A stretch of 6,431 nt of DNA. Source: Prevotellaceae bacterium (GTDB taxonomy: Bacteria > Bacteroidota > Bacteroidia > Bacteroidales > UBA932). The stretch is from contig JAITQP010000293.1 in assembly GCA_031288885.1 (NCBI GenBank), positions 1 to 6,431 on the forward strand, read 5' to 3'. Shown piece by piece: positions 1 through 5,876 of the stretch. The stretch's first letter is position 1. The number at the start of each line of letters is the position of its first letter. A model generated the notes under the pieces. The model did not search any database, had not been told where the DNA came from, and worked only from the letters and a program-made list of their open reading frames with translations. The translations under genes and the position numbers were made by a program.

Positions 1-2
1 GC

Positions 3-134
3 CCCAAAAACAAATACATTCAGCGCGTCCTGCTCAACGGCAAACCCTACGACAAGTTCTACATCTCCTTTACGGACATTGAGCAGGGCGGAACGCTGGA
101 GCTGGAAATGGGGGAATTAGGAATTAAGAATTAG
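3..134 (+). CDS. C-terminal end of a GH92-like alpha-mannosidase (partial)
   Basis: The open frame runs in from the left edge and gives 43 residues before a TAG at 132-134. The segment KYIQRVLLNGKPYDKFYI followed by an acidic stretch and GGTLELEMG matches the C-terminal pattern I recall for glycoside hydrolase family 92: NKYIQ-x-LNG-x-PY, then GGTL-x-F-x-MG. GH92 enzymes are usually exported exo-alpha-mannosidases acting on host or fungal N-glycans and mannans; they are calcium dependent, and their catalytic residues lie well upstream of this window. After EMG the protein ends in GELGIKN, which is encoded entirely by the start of a tandem heptamer array; the usual proline/asparagine-containing tail is missing. 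The family call rests on about 36 residues, so it is likely but not certain. A 775-bp repeat-filled gap separates it from murC, so co-transcription with the division genes is unlikely. Confidence 0.62.
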   Translation, partial: PKNKYIQRVLLNGKPYDKFYISFTDIEQGGTLELEMGELGIKN

Positions 135-149
135 GAATTAGGAATTAAG
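115..149. repeat. Heptamer array 1 (5 units), overlapping the GH92-like gene end
   Basis: Five consecutive 7-bp units read AATTAGG, AATTAAG, AATTAGG, AATTAGG, AATTAAG. The array begins inside the coding frame, encodes the last residues (ELGIKN) and supplies the TAG stop at 132-134. Units fit the degenerate consensus RRYTARK shared with the other arrays in this window. Confidence 0.9.
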
Positions 150-181
150 GCTGACGCTGCTGCAGCGACGCCCGCCCTTGC

Positions 182-239
182 CGTCATTCCGAACGACGCG
201 CGCCCTCTGCCGTCGCCGCACGCTTCGCGTCATTGCGAG
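182..239. repeat. Fragments of the CGTCATTSCGA interspersed repeat
   Basis: CGTCATTCCGA at 182-192, followed by ACGACGCGCGCC-like sequence, nearly repeats the start of the element at 6098. CGTCATTGCGAG at 228-239 repeats the start of the elements at 602 and 6197. Neither copy here continues into the GAAGCAATCC or GAGGAATCTCC half seen elsewhere, so both look truncated. Confidence 0.6.
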
Positions 240-261
240 ACCCGAACCCATATACGGGTAA

Positions 262-312
262 AAAAGGGAAAGGACGAAGTGCTAATACTATGTCTAAGCA
301 ATTTCGTTATTG
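262..312. repeat. Diverged direct repeat, copy A
   Basis: Copy A shares with 549-609 the ordered blocks AAAAGGG, GACGAAGT, GCTAATA, TATGTCTAA and GCAATTTCGTNATTG. Copy A lacks nine bases (TTGTAATAT) present in copy B after GACGAAGT. The two copies are in the same orientation and flank the hairpin cluster at 323-525. Confidence 0.8.
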
Positions 313-322
313 TAAGGTGGCG

Positions 323-525
323 CGGCTTGAAAAGCCGGATTTTCATAACCGCAGGTCAGCGACCTGCGGTAAGTCAGTGCCCCGTCTCTTCTCTGCCTGA
401 AAGGCAGGACTGCTAAGACTTTAAGACTTAAAAGTCCTGCCTTATCAGGCAGAGAGAGGAGGAGTGGATGCTCTCTCCGCAGGTCGCTGACCTGCGGTTA
501 TGAAAATTAAGCCCTTTCAGGGCTT
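323..525. repeat. Mirror-symmetric cluster of six hairpins with exact 31-bp inverted repeats
   Basis: An exact 31-bp inverted repeat occupies 339-369 and 477-507. Each arm contains its own palindrome (CCGCAGGTC and its complement around a 3-base loop; 10 bp of pairing in the left arm, 9 in the right). Inside lies a second inverted pair, 391-411 and 433-454, differing by one inserted base, and each of these also folds on itself (CTGCCT/AGGCAG stems at 393-407 and 437-452). Outside the arms are two further hairpins, 323-337 (CGGCTT-GAA-AAGCCG) and 509-525 (AAGCCCT-TTC-AGGGCTT). Read from the outside inwards the order is H1-H2-H3 mirrored by H4-H5-H6. There is no open frame of note. It resembles a REPIN or MITE-like non-autonomous element, or a locus able to extrude a cruciform; which of these cannot be told here. 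Confidence 0.85.
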
Positions 526-548
526 GTGAGAAAGGGAGAACTCTCTCC

Positions 549-609
549 AAAAGGGGAAAGACGAAGTTTGTAATATGCTAATAATATGTCTAATGCAATT
601 TCGTCATTG
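549..609. repeat. Diverged direct repeat, copy B
   Basis: This is the partner of 262-312, with an additional TTGTAATAT after GACGAAGT that partly duplicates the following GCTAATAATAT. Its 3' end (CGTCATTG) is also the beginning of the REP-like element at 602-682, so the two repeats form one composite unit. A short hairpin (GGAGA/TCTCC, 535-548) lies just before it. Confidence 0.8.
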
Positions 610-682
610 CGAGCGTAGCGAAGCAACCGGAGCGAAGCGGAGCTCGGCGTAGCCAATCCAGAAAATTCACTTCGCAATGACG
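602..682. repeat. REP-like interspersed element with 11-bp terminal inverted repeats
   Basis: The element is bounded by CGTCATTGCGA (602-612) and its exact complement TCGCAATGACG (672-682). The interior GCGTAGCGAAGCAA...CCAATCCA is rich in partial palindromes. Related copies lie at 6197-6225, 6098-6167 and, inverted, within 6242-6390. Such GTCATTGCGAG/GAAGCAATCC repeats are familiar intergenic elements in many bacterial genomes; their translations are often mis-annotated as small hypothetical proteins. Confidence 0.8.
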
Positions 683-766
683 CAAGACGTGAGCAACGAT
701 GGAGGCAATGCACCATTGCAGCAAAGTCACCATTAGCTATCAGTGATTATTTTATTATTATTATTG

Positions 767-799
767 TTGTTATTTATTATTAAATATATATTATATATG
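767..799 (+). promoter_or_regulatory. Candidate Bacteroidota-type promoter upstream of murC
   Basis: Within a strongly AT-rich island (about 744-800) in otherwise GC-rich DNA, TATATATG at 792-799 matches the Bacteroidota -7 consensus TAnnTTTG at all but one fixed position. A TTG at 767-769 could serve as the -33 element, although the spacing of 22 is slightly longer than the usual 19-21. Transcription would start near 805 and leave a leader of about 100 bases before murC. AT-rich sequence matches such motifs easily, so this is tentative. Confidence 0.3.
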
Positions 800-875
800 C
801 AGAATATCAGGTTATACAGTAGAAGCTACAGGATGCAGAGCGCAAGACGCGTAAACCCGCTGCGCACGCTTGCAC

Positions 876-910
876 AGCTAATAGCTAATAGCTAACAGTT
901 AATAGCTAAA
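876..910. repeat. Heptamer array 2 (5 units), abutting the murC start
   Basis: The units are AGCTAAT, AGCTAAT, AGCTAAC, AGTTAAT and AGCTAAA. The last A of the final unit is the A of the murC ATG (910-912), and the array places a TAA in the murC frame at 907-909, directly before the start codon. The array occupies the position where a ribosome binding site would be expected, and no purine-rich Shine-Dalgarno sequence is visible. Confidence 0.9.
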
Positions 911-2292
911 TGAAAAACGTTTACTTCATAGGCATAGGCGGCATTGGGATGAGCGCGCTGGCGCGCTACTTTCTGCACCGGCAGCAACCGGTGGCGGGGT
1001 ACGACCGCGTGCGCACGCCGCTCACGCAGGCGCTGGAGCGCGAGGGCGCCCTTGTGCACTACAGCGACAGCGTGGAGCTTATCCCGCCGGACTTTAGGTA
1101 CGGCAGCGGCGGCGATACGCTGGTGATTTACACTCCGGCGGTGGGCAGCGACAACTGCGAGCTCGACTTTTTCCGCAAGAGCGGGATAAAAACGGTGAAG
1201 CGCTCGGAGGCGCTGGGCGTTATTGCCGCGGGGAAAAGGCTGCTGGCGGTGGCCGGAACGCACGGCAAAACAACAACCTCCACCCTGCTGGCGCACATCA
1301 TGACGGAGGCGGGCGGCGGCTGCAACGCCTTTCTGGGCGGAATATCCAAAAACTACAACGCCAACCTCCTCCTCTCCGAGAGCAGCATCATGGTGGCCGA
1401 GGCCGACGAGTACGACCGGTCGTTCCTGCGCCTCTTCCCCGAGGTGGCCGTGGTCACCTCGCTGGACGCCGACCACCTCGACGTGTACGGCAGCGTGGAG
1501 GAGCTGCAGCGCGCGTTTGCAACGTTCGTAAACCAGCTCAAGCCCAACGGCACGCTGGTGGTGAAAAAGCAGCTGACGCGCAACGGAAAGCCAACGTTCA
1601 TGCAGAGCTTGGACAGGCGCATGTACACCTACGCCTTTGACGAGCAGGCCGACTTCTACGCCGCCAACGTCAAGGCGCTCAAGGGCGGGTGCTACTCGTT
1701 TGACCTCCGCATGCCCGAGCAAACGCTTTGCGGCTGCACGGTGGGGGCCGCGGGCTGGGTGAACGTGGAGAACGCCGTGGCCGCAAGCGCGGCGGCGTGG
1801 GTTGCGGGGGTGGACGTGCGGAAGCTGCCGGCGGCGCTCAAGACGTTTCGGGGCGTGCAGCGCCGCCTCGACGTGCAGCTCGAAGCGCCGGACATCACCT
1901 ACATCGACGACTACGCCCACCACCCCGAGGAGCTGCGCGCGGCGATAACGTCGATACGGGGAATGTTTCCCGACAAAAAAATTACGGGCATTTTTCAGCC
2001 GCACCTCTACTCGCGCACGCGCGATTTTGCGGCGGAGTTTGCCGAAAGCCTTAGCCTGCTCGACGAGCTGATTTTGCTCGACGTGTACCCCGCGCGCGAA
2101 AAGCCCATCGACGGCGTTACCTCGGCTATCATCTTCGACAAGGTGAGCATTGCCCGCAAGGCAATGTGCTCCAAAGAAAACCTGCCGGACATGCTCAAGG
2201 GGAGAGACCTGCAGGTGCTCGTAACGCTCGGCGCAGGCGATATCGACGCAATGGTGGAAAGCATTGCGAAGCAATTAAGAGCTAAGAGCTAA
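910..2292 (+). CDS. murC: UDP-N-acetylmuramate--L-alanine ligase MurC
   Basis: MurC is the cytoplasmic ligase that joins L-alanine to UDP-N-acetylmuramic acid with ATP, the first amino acid addition in peptidoglycan stem-peptide synthesis. The 460-residue product has the full three-domain Mur ligase layout at normal length. GIGGIGMS (8-15) is the N-terminal Rossmann UDP-binding loop. GTHGKTTT (116-123) is the P-loop. AEADEYDRSF (163-172) and LDADHLDVYG (185-194) belong to the metal and nucleotide site. DDYAHHPEE (333-341) and QPHLYSRT (363-370) are hallmark C-terminal domain motifs, followed by GAGDID (441-446). The start is fixed by an in-frame TAA directly upstream of the ATG. The last residues (about QLRAKS) and the stop come from a heptamer array. 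It is the first gene of the cluster; murG or other mur genes are not adjacent upstream. A 27-bp gap leads to ftsQ. Identification is secure. Confidence 0.97.
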   Translation: MKNVYFIGIGGIGMSALARYFLHRQQPVAGYDRVRTPLTQALEREGALVHYSDSVELIPPDFRYGSGGDTLVIYTPAVGSDNCELDFFRKSGIKTVKRSEALGVIAAGKRLLAVAGTHGKTTTSTLLAHIMTEAGGGCNAFLGGISKNYNANLLLSESSIMVAEADEYDRSFLRLFPEVAVVTSLDADHLDVYGSVEELQRAFATFVNQLKPNGTLVVKKQLTRNGKPTFMQSLDRRMYTYAFDEQADFYAANVKALKGGCYSFDLRMPEQTLCGCTVGAAGWVNVENAVAASAAAWVAGVDVRKLPAALKTFRGVQRRLDVQLEAPDITYIDDYAHHPEELRAAITSIRGMFPDKKITGIFQPHLYSRTRDFAAEFAESLSLLDELILLDVYPAREKPIDGVTSAIIFDKVSIARKAMCSKENLPDMLKGRDLQVLVTLGAGDIDAMVESIAKQLRAKS

Positions 2293-2300
2293 TAGTTAAG
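2273..2300. repeat. Heptamer array 3 (4 units) across the murC end
   Basis: The units AATTAAG, AGCTAAG, AGCTAAT and AGTTAAG all fit RRYTAAK. The array encodes the C-terminal residues of MurC after SIAKQ and provides its TAA stop at 2290-2292; a TAG at 2293-2295 closes the ftsQ frame upstream of its start. Confidence 0.85.
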
Positions 2301-2319
2301 AATACGGCGTTGCGGAAAG

Positions 2320-3150
2320 GTGTTTAGGAATTATAAGGTGAAAAAAATAGCTAACATATCCCTCATTACGGCGCTGCTTATAGCGGCGGCAGCTGGCGTT
2401 GTGGCAACGCTCCTGCACGCGCGCGGGCAGGCGGACAAGGTGCTGTGCACCGCCATTCGGGTGGTCATTGCCGATAGCAGCGTAAACAGGTTTGTGCGCA
2501 AGGAGGATATCCCCGCTATTTTCCGCAGGAGCGGGATAACCTACTTTGGCAAAAAGCTAAGCGAAATCTCCACGCGGGAGATGGAAAAGGCGCTCACGGA
2601 GCGCAGCCTCATCCGGCAAGCCAACGTATACACCACCGCCGACGGCACGCTGCACGTCACCATCGTGCAGCGAAAGCCCATCGTGCGGGTCTACACCGAC
2701 AACGGGCAGAGCTTCTACATCGACGACGAGGGCTTCATCATCCGCCCGTACAGCGGCTACACGTCGCACGTGCCCGTTGCGAGCGGGCGCATCACCGCGC
2801 CGTTTGGGAGCGCCTTTAGGGGGAACATGTTCGGCTTTTTTGAGGAGAAGAAAAGGGACAACGCCCTGCTCCGGCAGCTCTACGCCTTTGCGCGCTACGT
2901 GAGCAAAAGCGCCTTCTGGCAGGCGCAGGTGGAGCAGATTTACGTGACGGCGCAGGGCAGGGTGGAGCTCATACCGCGCGTTGGGGCGCACGTTATCCAC
3001 CTGGGCACGTTTGATAATTTTGAGTATAAGCTGCACAAGCTCGAGGCGATGTACACAAAGGGAATGCCGCTCAAGGGCTGGAACGCCTACGAGGCGATAG
3101 ACCTCTCGTTCGGAAATCAGGTGGTGTGCAGGAGAAAAGCGAATAGTTGA
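2320..3150 (+). CDS. ftsQ: Cell division protein FtsQ (POTRA-domain divisome scaffold)
   Basis: FtsQ is a single-pass inner-membrane protein that links early Z-ring proteins to the septal peptidoglycan machinery. The 276-residue product has a short basic cytoplasmic end (MFRNYKVKK), one hydrophobic helix (about 12-33) and a periplasmic region. Residues about 45-120 look like the POTRA domain: VVIADSSVNRFVRKEDI, then IRQANVYTTADGTLHVTIVQRKPI. The conserved Bacteroidota-like stretch YTDNGQSFYIDDEGFIIRP follows (about 125-143), then the FtsQ beta domain. Similarity to the family is modest in sequence, but the position between murC and ftsA makes the call firm. The start is a GTG at 2320. A second GTG at 2338 is preceded by AGGAA seven bases upstream and could be the true start, giving 270 residues; both leave the membrane helix intact. 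The stop TGA lies inside heptamer array 4. Confidence 0.9.
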   Translation: MFRNYKVKKIANISLITALLIAAAAGVVATLLHARGQADKVLCTAIRVVIADSSVNRFVRKEDIPAIFRRSGITYFGKKLSEISTREMEKALTERSLIRQANVYTTADGTLHVTIVQRKPIVRVYTDNGQSFYIDDEGFIIRPYSGYTSHVPVASGRITAPFGSAFRGNMFGFFEEKKRDNALLRQLYAFARYVSKSAFWQAQVEQIYVTAQGRVELIPRVGAHVIHLGTFDNFEYKLHKLEAMYTKGMPLKGWNAYEAIDLSFGNQVVCRRKANS

Positions 3151-3172
3151 GAATTAATAGTTAATAGCTAAA
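3145..3172. repeat. Heptamer array 4 (4 units) between ftsQ and ftsA
   Basis: The units are AGTTGAG (degenerate), AATTAAT, AGTTAAT and AGCTAAA. The first unit contains the ftsQ stop (TGA, 3148-3150). The last puts an in-frame TAA (3169-3171) six bases before the ftsA ATG. The 27-bp ftsQ-ftsA gap is almost entirely this array plus an A-rich stretch. Confidence 0.85.
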
Positions 3173-3177
3173 CAAAA

Positions 3178-4428
3178 ATGGAACAAAACAATTACGTAAC
3201 GGCAGTAGATATTGGTACAACTAAGATTGCTGTGGTTATAGGCAGCGTTACGCCAAGCGGGAGAATTTTGGTGGAGGAGCAGCAGTGCACCTTTTCGCGG
3301 GGCGTAAGCCGAGGCTTGGTGGTCAACGTGGAGGATACGGCAGATTCCATCAAGGACTGCCTCGACAAGCTCTACAAGAAGTGCGGCATACGCCCGAGCA
3401 GAGTTGTGGTGGGGATTGCCGGTCGCCACATATCGAGCCGGCAGAGCAGCGTAAAGAAGATACGACCCAAGCCCAAGGAGCTCATCACCGAAAGCGAGGT
3501 GAACGACCTCAAGAAAGATATGTACAAAATTGCCCTCAACTCAAGCCAGCAAATCCTGCACGTCATCCCGCAGGAGTACGTCATCGACGGGCTGCCGGTG
3601 GTAAAGGCGGTGGGCTGCCCGGGCAACCAGCTCGAGGGAAACTACTACATTGTGGTGGGCGACACCAGCGCCATCGAAAAAATTGAAATGAGCATAGCCC
3701 GCTGCGGGCTGACGATGGACGCCATCATGCTGGAGCCCATGGCCTCCGCCAACGCGGTGCTCACCGACGTCGAGAAGGAGGCCGGCACCGTGCTGCTCGA
3801 CATCGGCGGCGGCACCAGCGACATGCTGATTTACTACAAAAACATCGTGCGCAGCGCCGTGGTCATCCCCAACGGGGGGCAGGTCATCACCAACGACATC
3901 CGCGCCACGTGCAAAATTTCGCTCCAAATGGCGGAGCGGATAAAGTGCGAGCACGGCGCCTGCTTCAGCGAGTGCTGCTCAAAGGACATCATCATCCCCT
4001 ACTACAAAGACACGGCGGAGCGCGAGCAGGGGAACATCTCCCAAAAAATCCTTGCCGAAATCATCGACGAGCGCATGGAGTGGATCATCGACGCGGTGAA
4101 CTACACCATCATGGAGAGCGGGTTTGAAAAGGAAATATCGAGCATCGTGCTCACCGGCGGCGGCTCACAGCTCGCCAACCTGCCGCAGCTCTTTAAGCTG
4201 CGCACGGGGCTCGACGTGCGCATTGGCTACCCAAGGGTGCAAATCGGCAGCAAGCCCCGACACCTTAACCCCATCATGGCCACCGGCATCGGGCTAATGA
4301 TGAACGGCTACAAGGGCTCAAACAAAGCGTCCATCGGGATAGTGGATAAAATCCCATTCTTAAGGCGGTGGAAAGAGGAGCTGTCGAACATGTTCAACGA
4401 GAAGAACGACACCCACCTCTTGGCTTGA
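3178..4428 (+). CDS. ftsA: Cell division protein FtsA (actin-like Z-ring membrane tether)
   Basis: FtsA is an actin-fold ATPase that anchors FtsZ filaments to the inner membrane and recruits later divisome proteins. The 416-residue product is close to the E. coli length. VDIGTTKIAVVIGS (10-23) is the phosphate-1 motif. The segment about 72-160 is the FtsA-specific 1C domain (VVVGIAGRHISS; HVIPQEYVIDG). LLDIGGGTSDM (206-216) is phosphate-2, and IVLTGGGSQLANL (323-335) is the adenosine motif. The C-terminus has a candidate amphipathic membrane-targeting helix, PFLRRWKEELSNMF (393-406). The ATG at 3178 follows an in-frame TAA at 3169-3171 and an A-rich stretch, without a Shine-Dalgarno sequence. 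An odd cluster of cysteines (C257, C262, C266, C267, with H259) lies in subdomain 2B. A 35-bp gap leads to ftsZ and holds no heptamers. Confidence 0.97.
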   Translation: MEQNNYVTAVDIGTTKIAVVIGSVTPSGRILVEEQQCTFSRGVSRGLVVNVEDTADSIKDCLDKLYKKCGIRPSRVVVGIAGRHISSRQSSVKKIRPKPKELITESEVNDLKKDMYKIALNSSQQILHVIPQEYVIDGLPVVKAVGCPGNQLEGNYYIVVGDTSAIEKIEMSIARCGLTMDAIMLEPMASANAVLTDVEKEAGTVLLDIGGGTSDMLIYYKNIVRSAVVIPNGGQVITNDIRATCKISLQMAERIKCEHGACFSECCSKDIIIPYYKDTAEREQGNISQKILAEIIDERMEWIIDAVNYTIMESGFEKEISSIVLTGGGSQLANLPQLFKLRTGLDVRIGYPRVQIGSKPRHLNPIMATGIGLMMNGYKGSNKASIGIVDKIPFLRRWKEELSNMFNEKNDTHLLA

Positions 4429-4463
4429 CAGAAATACAGAACAATACAAAATCTTTTTTTACC

Positions 4464-5876
4464 ATGGAAGCAGATATCGTAGATAAAATGTGGGGTGACG
4501 CCAGCAAGAACACCTCCATCATAAAGGTGATAGGCGTAGGCGGCGGCGGCGGCAACGCGGTTGACCACATGTACAGGCTCGGCATCAAGGATGTTGGCTT
4601 TGTAGTTTGCAACACCGATACGCAGGCGCTCAACAGCAGCCCCGTACCCGTAAAGGTGCAGCTGGGCAAAAAAGTTACCGAGGGGCTCGGCGCGGGCTCG
4701 GAGCCCGAGCAGGGGCGCATGGCTGCCGAGGAAAACCTGAACGAAATTGCGGAGCTGATGCGGAGCAACACCAAGATGGTTTTCATCACCGCGGGCATGG
4801 GCGGCGGCACCGGCACGGGCGCCGCGCCCGTCATCGCAAAGGTGGCAAAGGACATGGGCATACTCACGGTGGCCATTGTTACCATTCCGTTCGTCAGCAT
4901 GGAGCCGCTGCGCGTAGAAACAGCCTACAGCGGCATCCGCGAGCTGCGGAAGTACGTCGACTCGCTGCTGGTGATACAGAACGAAAAGCTGCTGGAGCTC
5001 TACAGCGACCTCTTCTTCTCCGACGCGTTTGCCAAGGCCGACGAGGTGCTCTGCACCGCCGTAAAGGGCATTGCCGAAATCATTACCATATCGGCGCGCA
5101 TCAACATGGACTTTGCCGACGTGCGCACCACCATGAAAGATAGCGGCGTAACGCTCATTGGCATTGGCCGCTGCTCCGGACAAAACCGCGCGGAGGAGGC
5201 CGTAAACCAAGCCATCAACTCGCCCCTGCTCAACAACAACAGCATACGCGGCGCAAAAAAGGTGCTGGTGAACATCATGATGGGCGAAAAAGAGCTAAAG
5301 GTAAGCGAAATAAAGCAGATCAACGACATTGTGCTCAACGAGGTGGGCGACAGATCGAAGCTGCACATCAAAACCGGCGTTGGAAAAAACCCCCAGCTGG
5401 GCGAAGACATCACCGTGAGCATCATTGCCACAGGCTTTGAGGTGGACGATATCGGCATCACCGACCCCGCCATTGCGCAGGCCCCTCACCGCGCCCCGCA
5501 ACCGCCGCTGCACGTTGACCCGCCTACCAAATCGCCCCAGCGCCCGCAGGCAGAAAAGCCATGGGATCCCTTTGCAAAGATCGTTAGAGACGAGGAGGAC
5601 GAGGAGGAAATCTGGAGCGGGCGTGGATCCGTCGGCAGCAACCCCCAGCCAAAAGAGGTAGGCGCAAGGGGGATAAAACCCCAAACCCCCATCTCAGGGA
5701 GTCACGTACCGGTACTGCTGAACAAGGACATTCCCGAAGAGGTGCTCGTGCGCCCCATTCGCTCCACCAAGAGGCGTAGCTCCAGCCATAGCGACGGCGA
5801 GGTCTCGCAGCTCTCCTTCGTTGGCGACAAGTGGGAGCAAACCTCCGTCTCCTACATCGAAGGCAAACCAGATTAA
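4464..5876 (+). CDS. ftsZ: Cell division protein FtsZ (tubulin-like GTPase)
   Basis: FtsZ polymerises into the cytoplasmic Z-ring that organises septal wall synthesis. The 470-residue product has IGVGGGGGNAV (23-33), the tubulin signature GMGGGTGTGAAP (111-122), and the T7 synergy loop INMDFADVR (213-221) with both catalytic-type aspartates (D216, D219). The GTPase core ends near residue 325 (SIIATGF). A long linker follows, rich in proline, then an acidic run (about 376-382), then a tail ending SVSYIEGKPD. I chose the ATG at 4464 (MEADIVDK): an upstream in-frame ATG at 4368 lies inside ftsA and would add 32 residues unlike FtsZ. The start is preceded by CTTTTTTTACC with no Shine-Dalgarno. 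No clear IPAFLR-like peptide is visible; IPEEVLVRPIR (423-433) is the nearest candidate. The final Asp codon and the TAA stop are the first heptamer of array 5. Confidence 0.97.
   Translation: MEADIVDKMWGDASKNTSIIKVIGVGGGGGNAVDHMYRLGIKDVGFVVCNTDTQALNSSPVPVKVQLGKKVTEGLGAGSEPEQGRMAAEENLNEIAELMRSNTKMVFITAGMGGGTGTGAAPVIAKVAKDMGILTVAIVTIPFVSMEPLRVETAYSGIRELRKYVDSLLVIQNEKLLELYSDLFFSDAFAKADEVLCTAVKGIAEIITISARINMDFADVRTTMKDSGVTLIGIGRCSGQNRAEEAVNQAINSPLLNNNSIRGAKKVLVNIMMGEKELKVSEIKQINDIVLNEVGDRSKLHIKTGVGKNPQLGEDITVSIIATGFEVDDIGITDPAIAQAPHRAPQPPLHVDPPTKSPQRPQAEKPWDPFAKIVRDEEDEEEIWSGRGSVGSNPQPKEVGARGIKPQTPISGSHVPVLLNKDIPEEVLVRPIRSTKRRSSSHSDGEVSQLSFVGDKWEQTSVSYIEGKPD

Larger units (their letters stand above)
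135..909. other. Non-coding, repeat-filled gap between the GH92-like gene and murC
   Basis: No credible gene is present on either strand in these 775 bp. The longest open frame (minus strand, 507-716) merely translates interspersed repeats. The region holds the rest of heptamer array 1, GC-rich repeat fragments, the direct repeat pair, the mirror-symmetric hairpin cluster, a REP-like element, an AT-rich island and heptamer array 2. No tRNA or rRNA is recognisable, and I see no hairpin followed by a T-run that would be a convincing terminator for the GH92-like gene. Confidence 0.75.

Noticed and set aside
567..598. TTTG followed after 20 bases by TAATGCAA as a Bacteroidota promoter
   Set aside because: The -7 element does not match TAnnTTTG, and the sequence lies within a direct repeat whose other copy lacks the TTTG.
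507..716. 69-codon minus-strand open frame
   Set aside because: Its translation (containing LRYARNDE) is the known product of reading through GTCATTGCGAG-type interspersed repeats, not a gene.
892..2274. Open frame of 460 codons on the minus strand opposite murC
   Set aside because: It mirrors the length of murC only because GC-rich codon usage keeps the antisense frame free of stops. The translation is rich in R, H, V and A with no recognisable motif, and murC itself is unequivocal.
4425..4430. TTGACA as a -35 box for an ftsZ promoter
   Set aside because: It overlaps the ftsA stop codon, no matching -10 element follows at a suitable distance, and Bacteroidota housekeeping promoters do not use this consensus.
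4368..4463. Longer FtsZ starting at the ATG at 4368
   Set aside because: It would overlap the ftsA 3' end by 61 bp and add 32 residues that do not resemble an FtsZ N-terminus. The ATG at 4464 begins MEADIVDK, a plausible FtsZ start.
4308..5210. Open frame of 300 codons on the minus strand opposite ftsA/ftsZ
   Set aside because: Same antisense effect: low-complexity composition, no family motif, and full overlap with the well-supported ftsZ.
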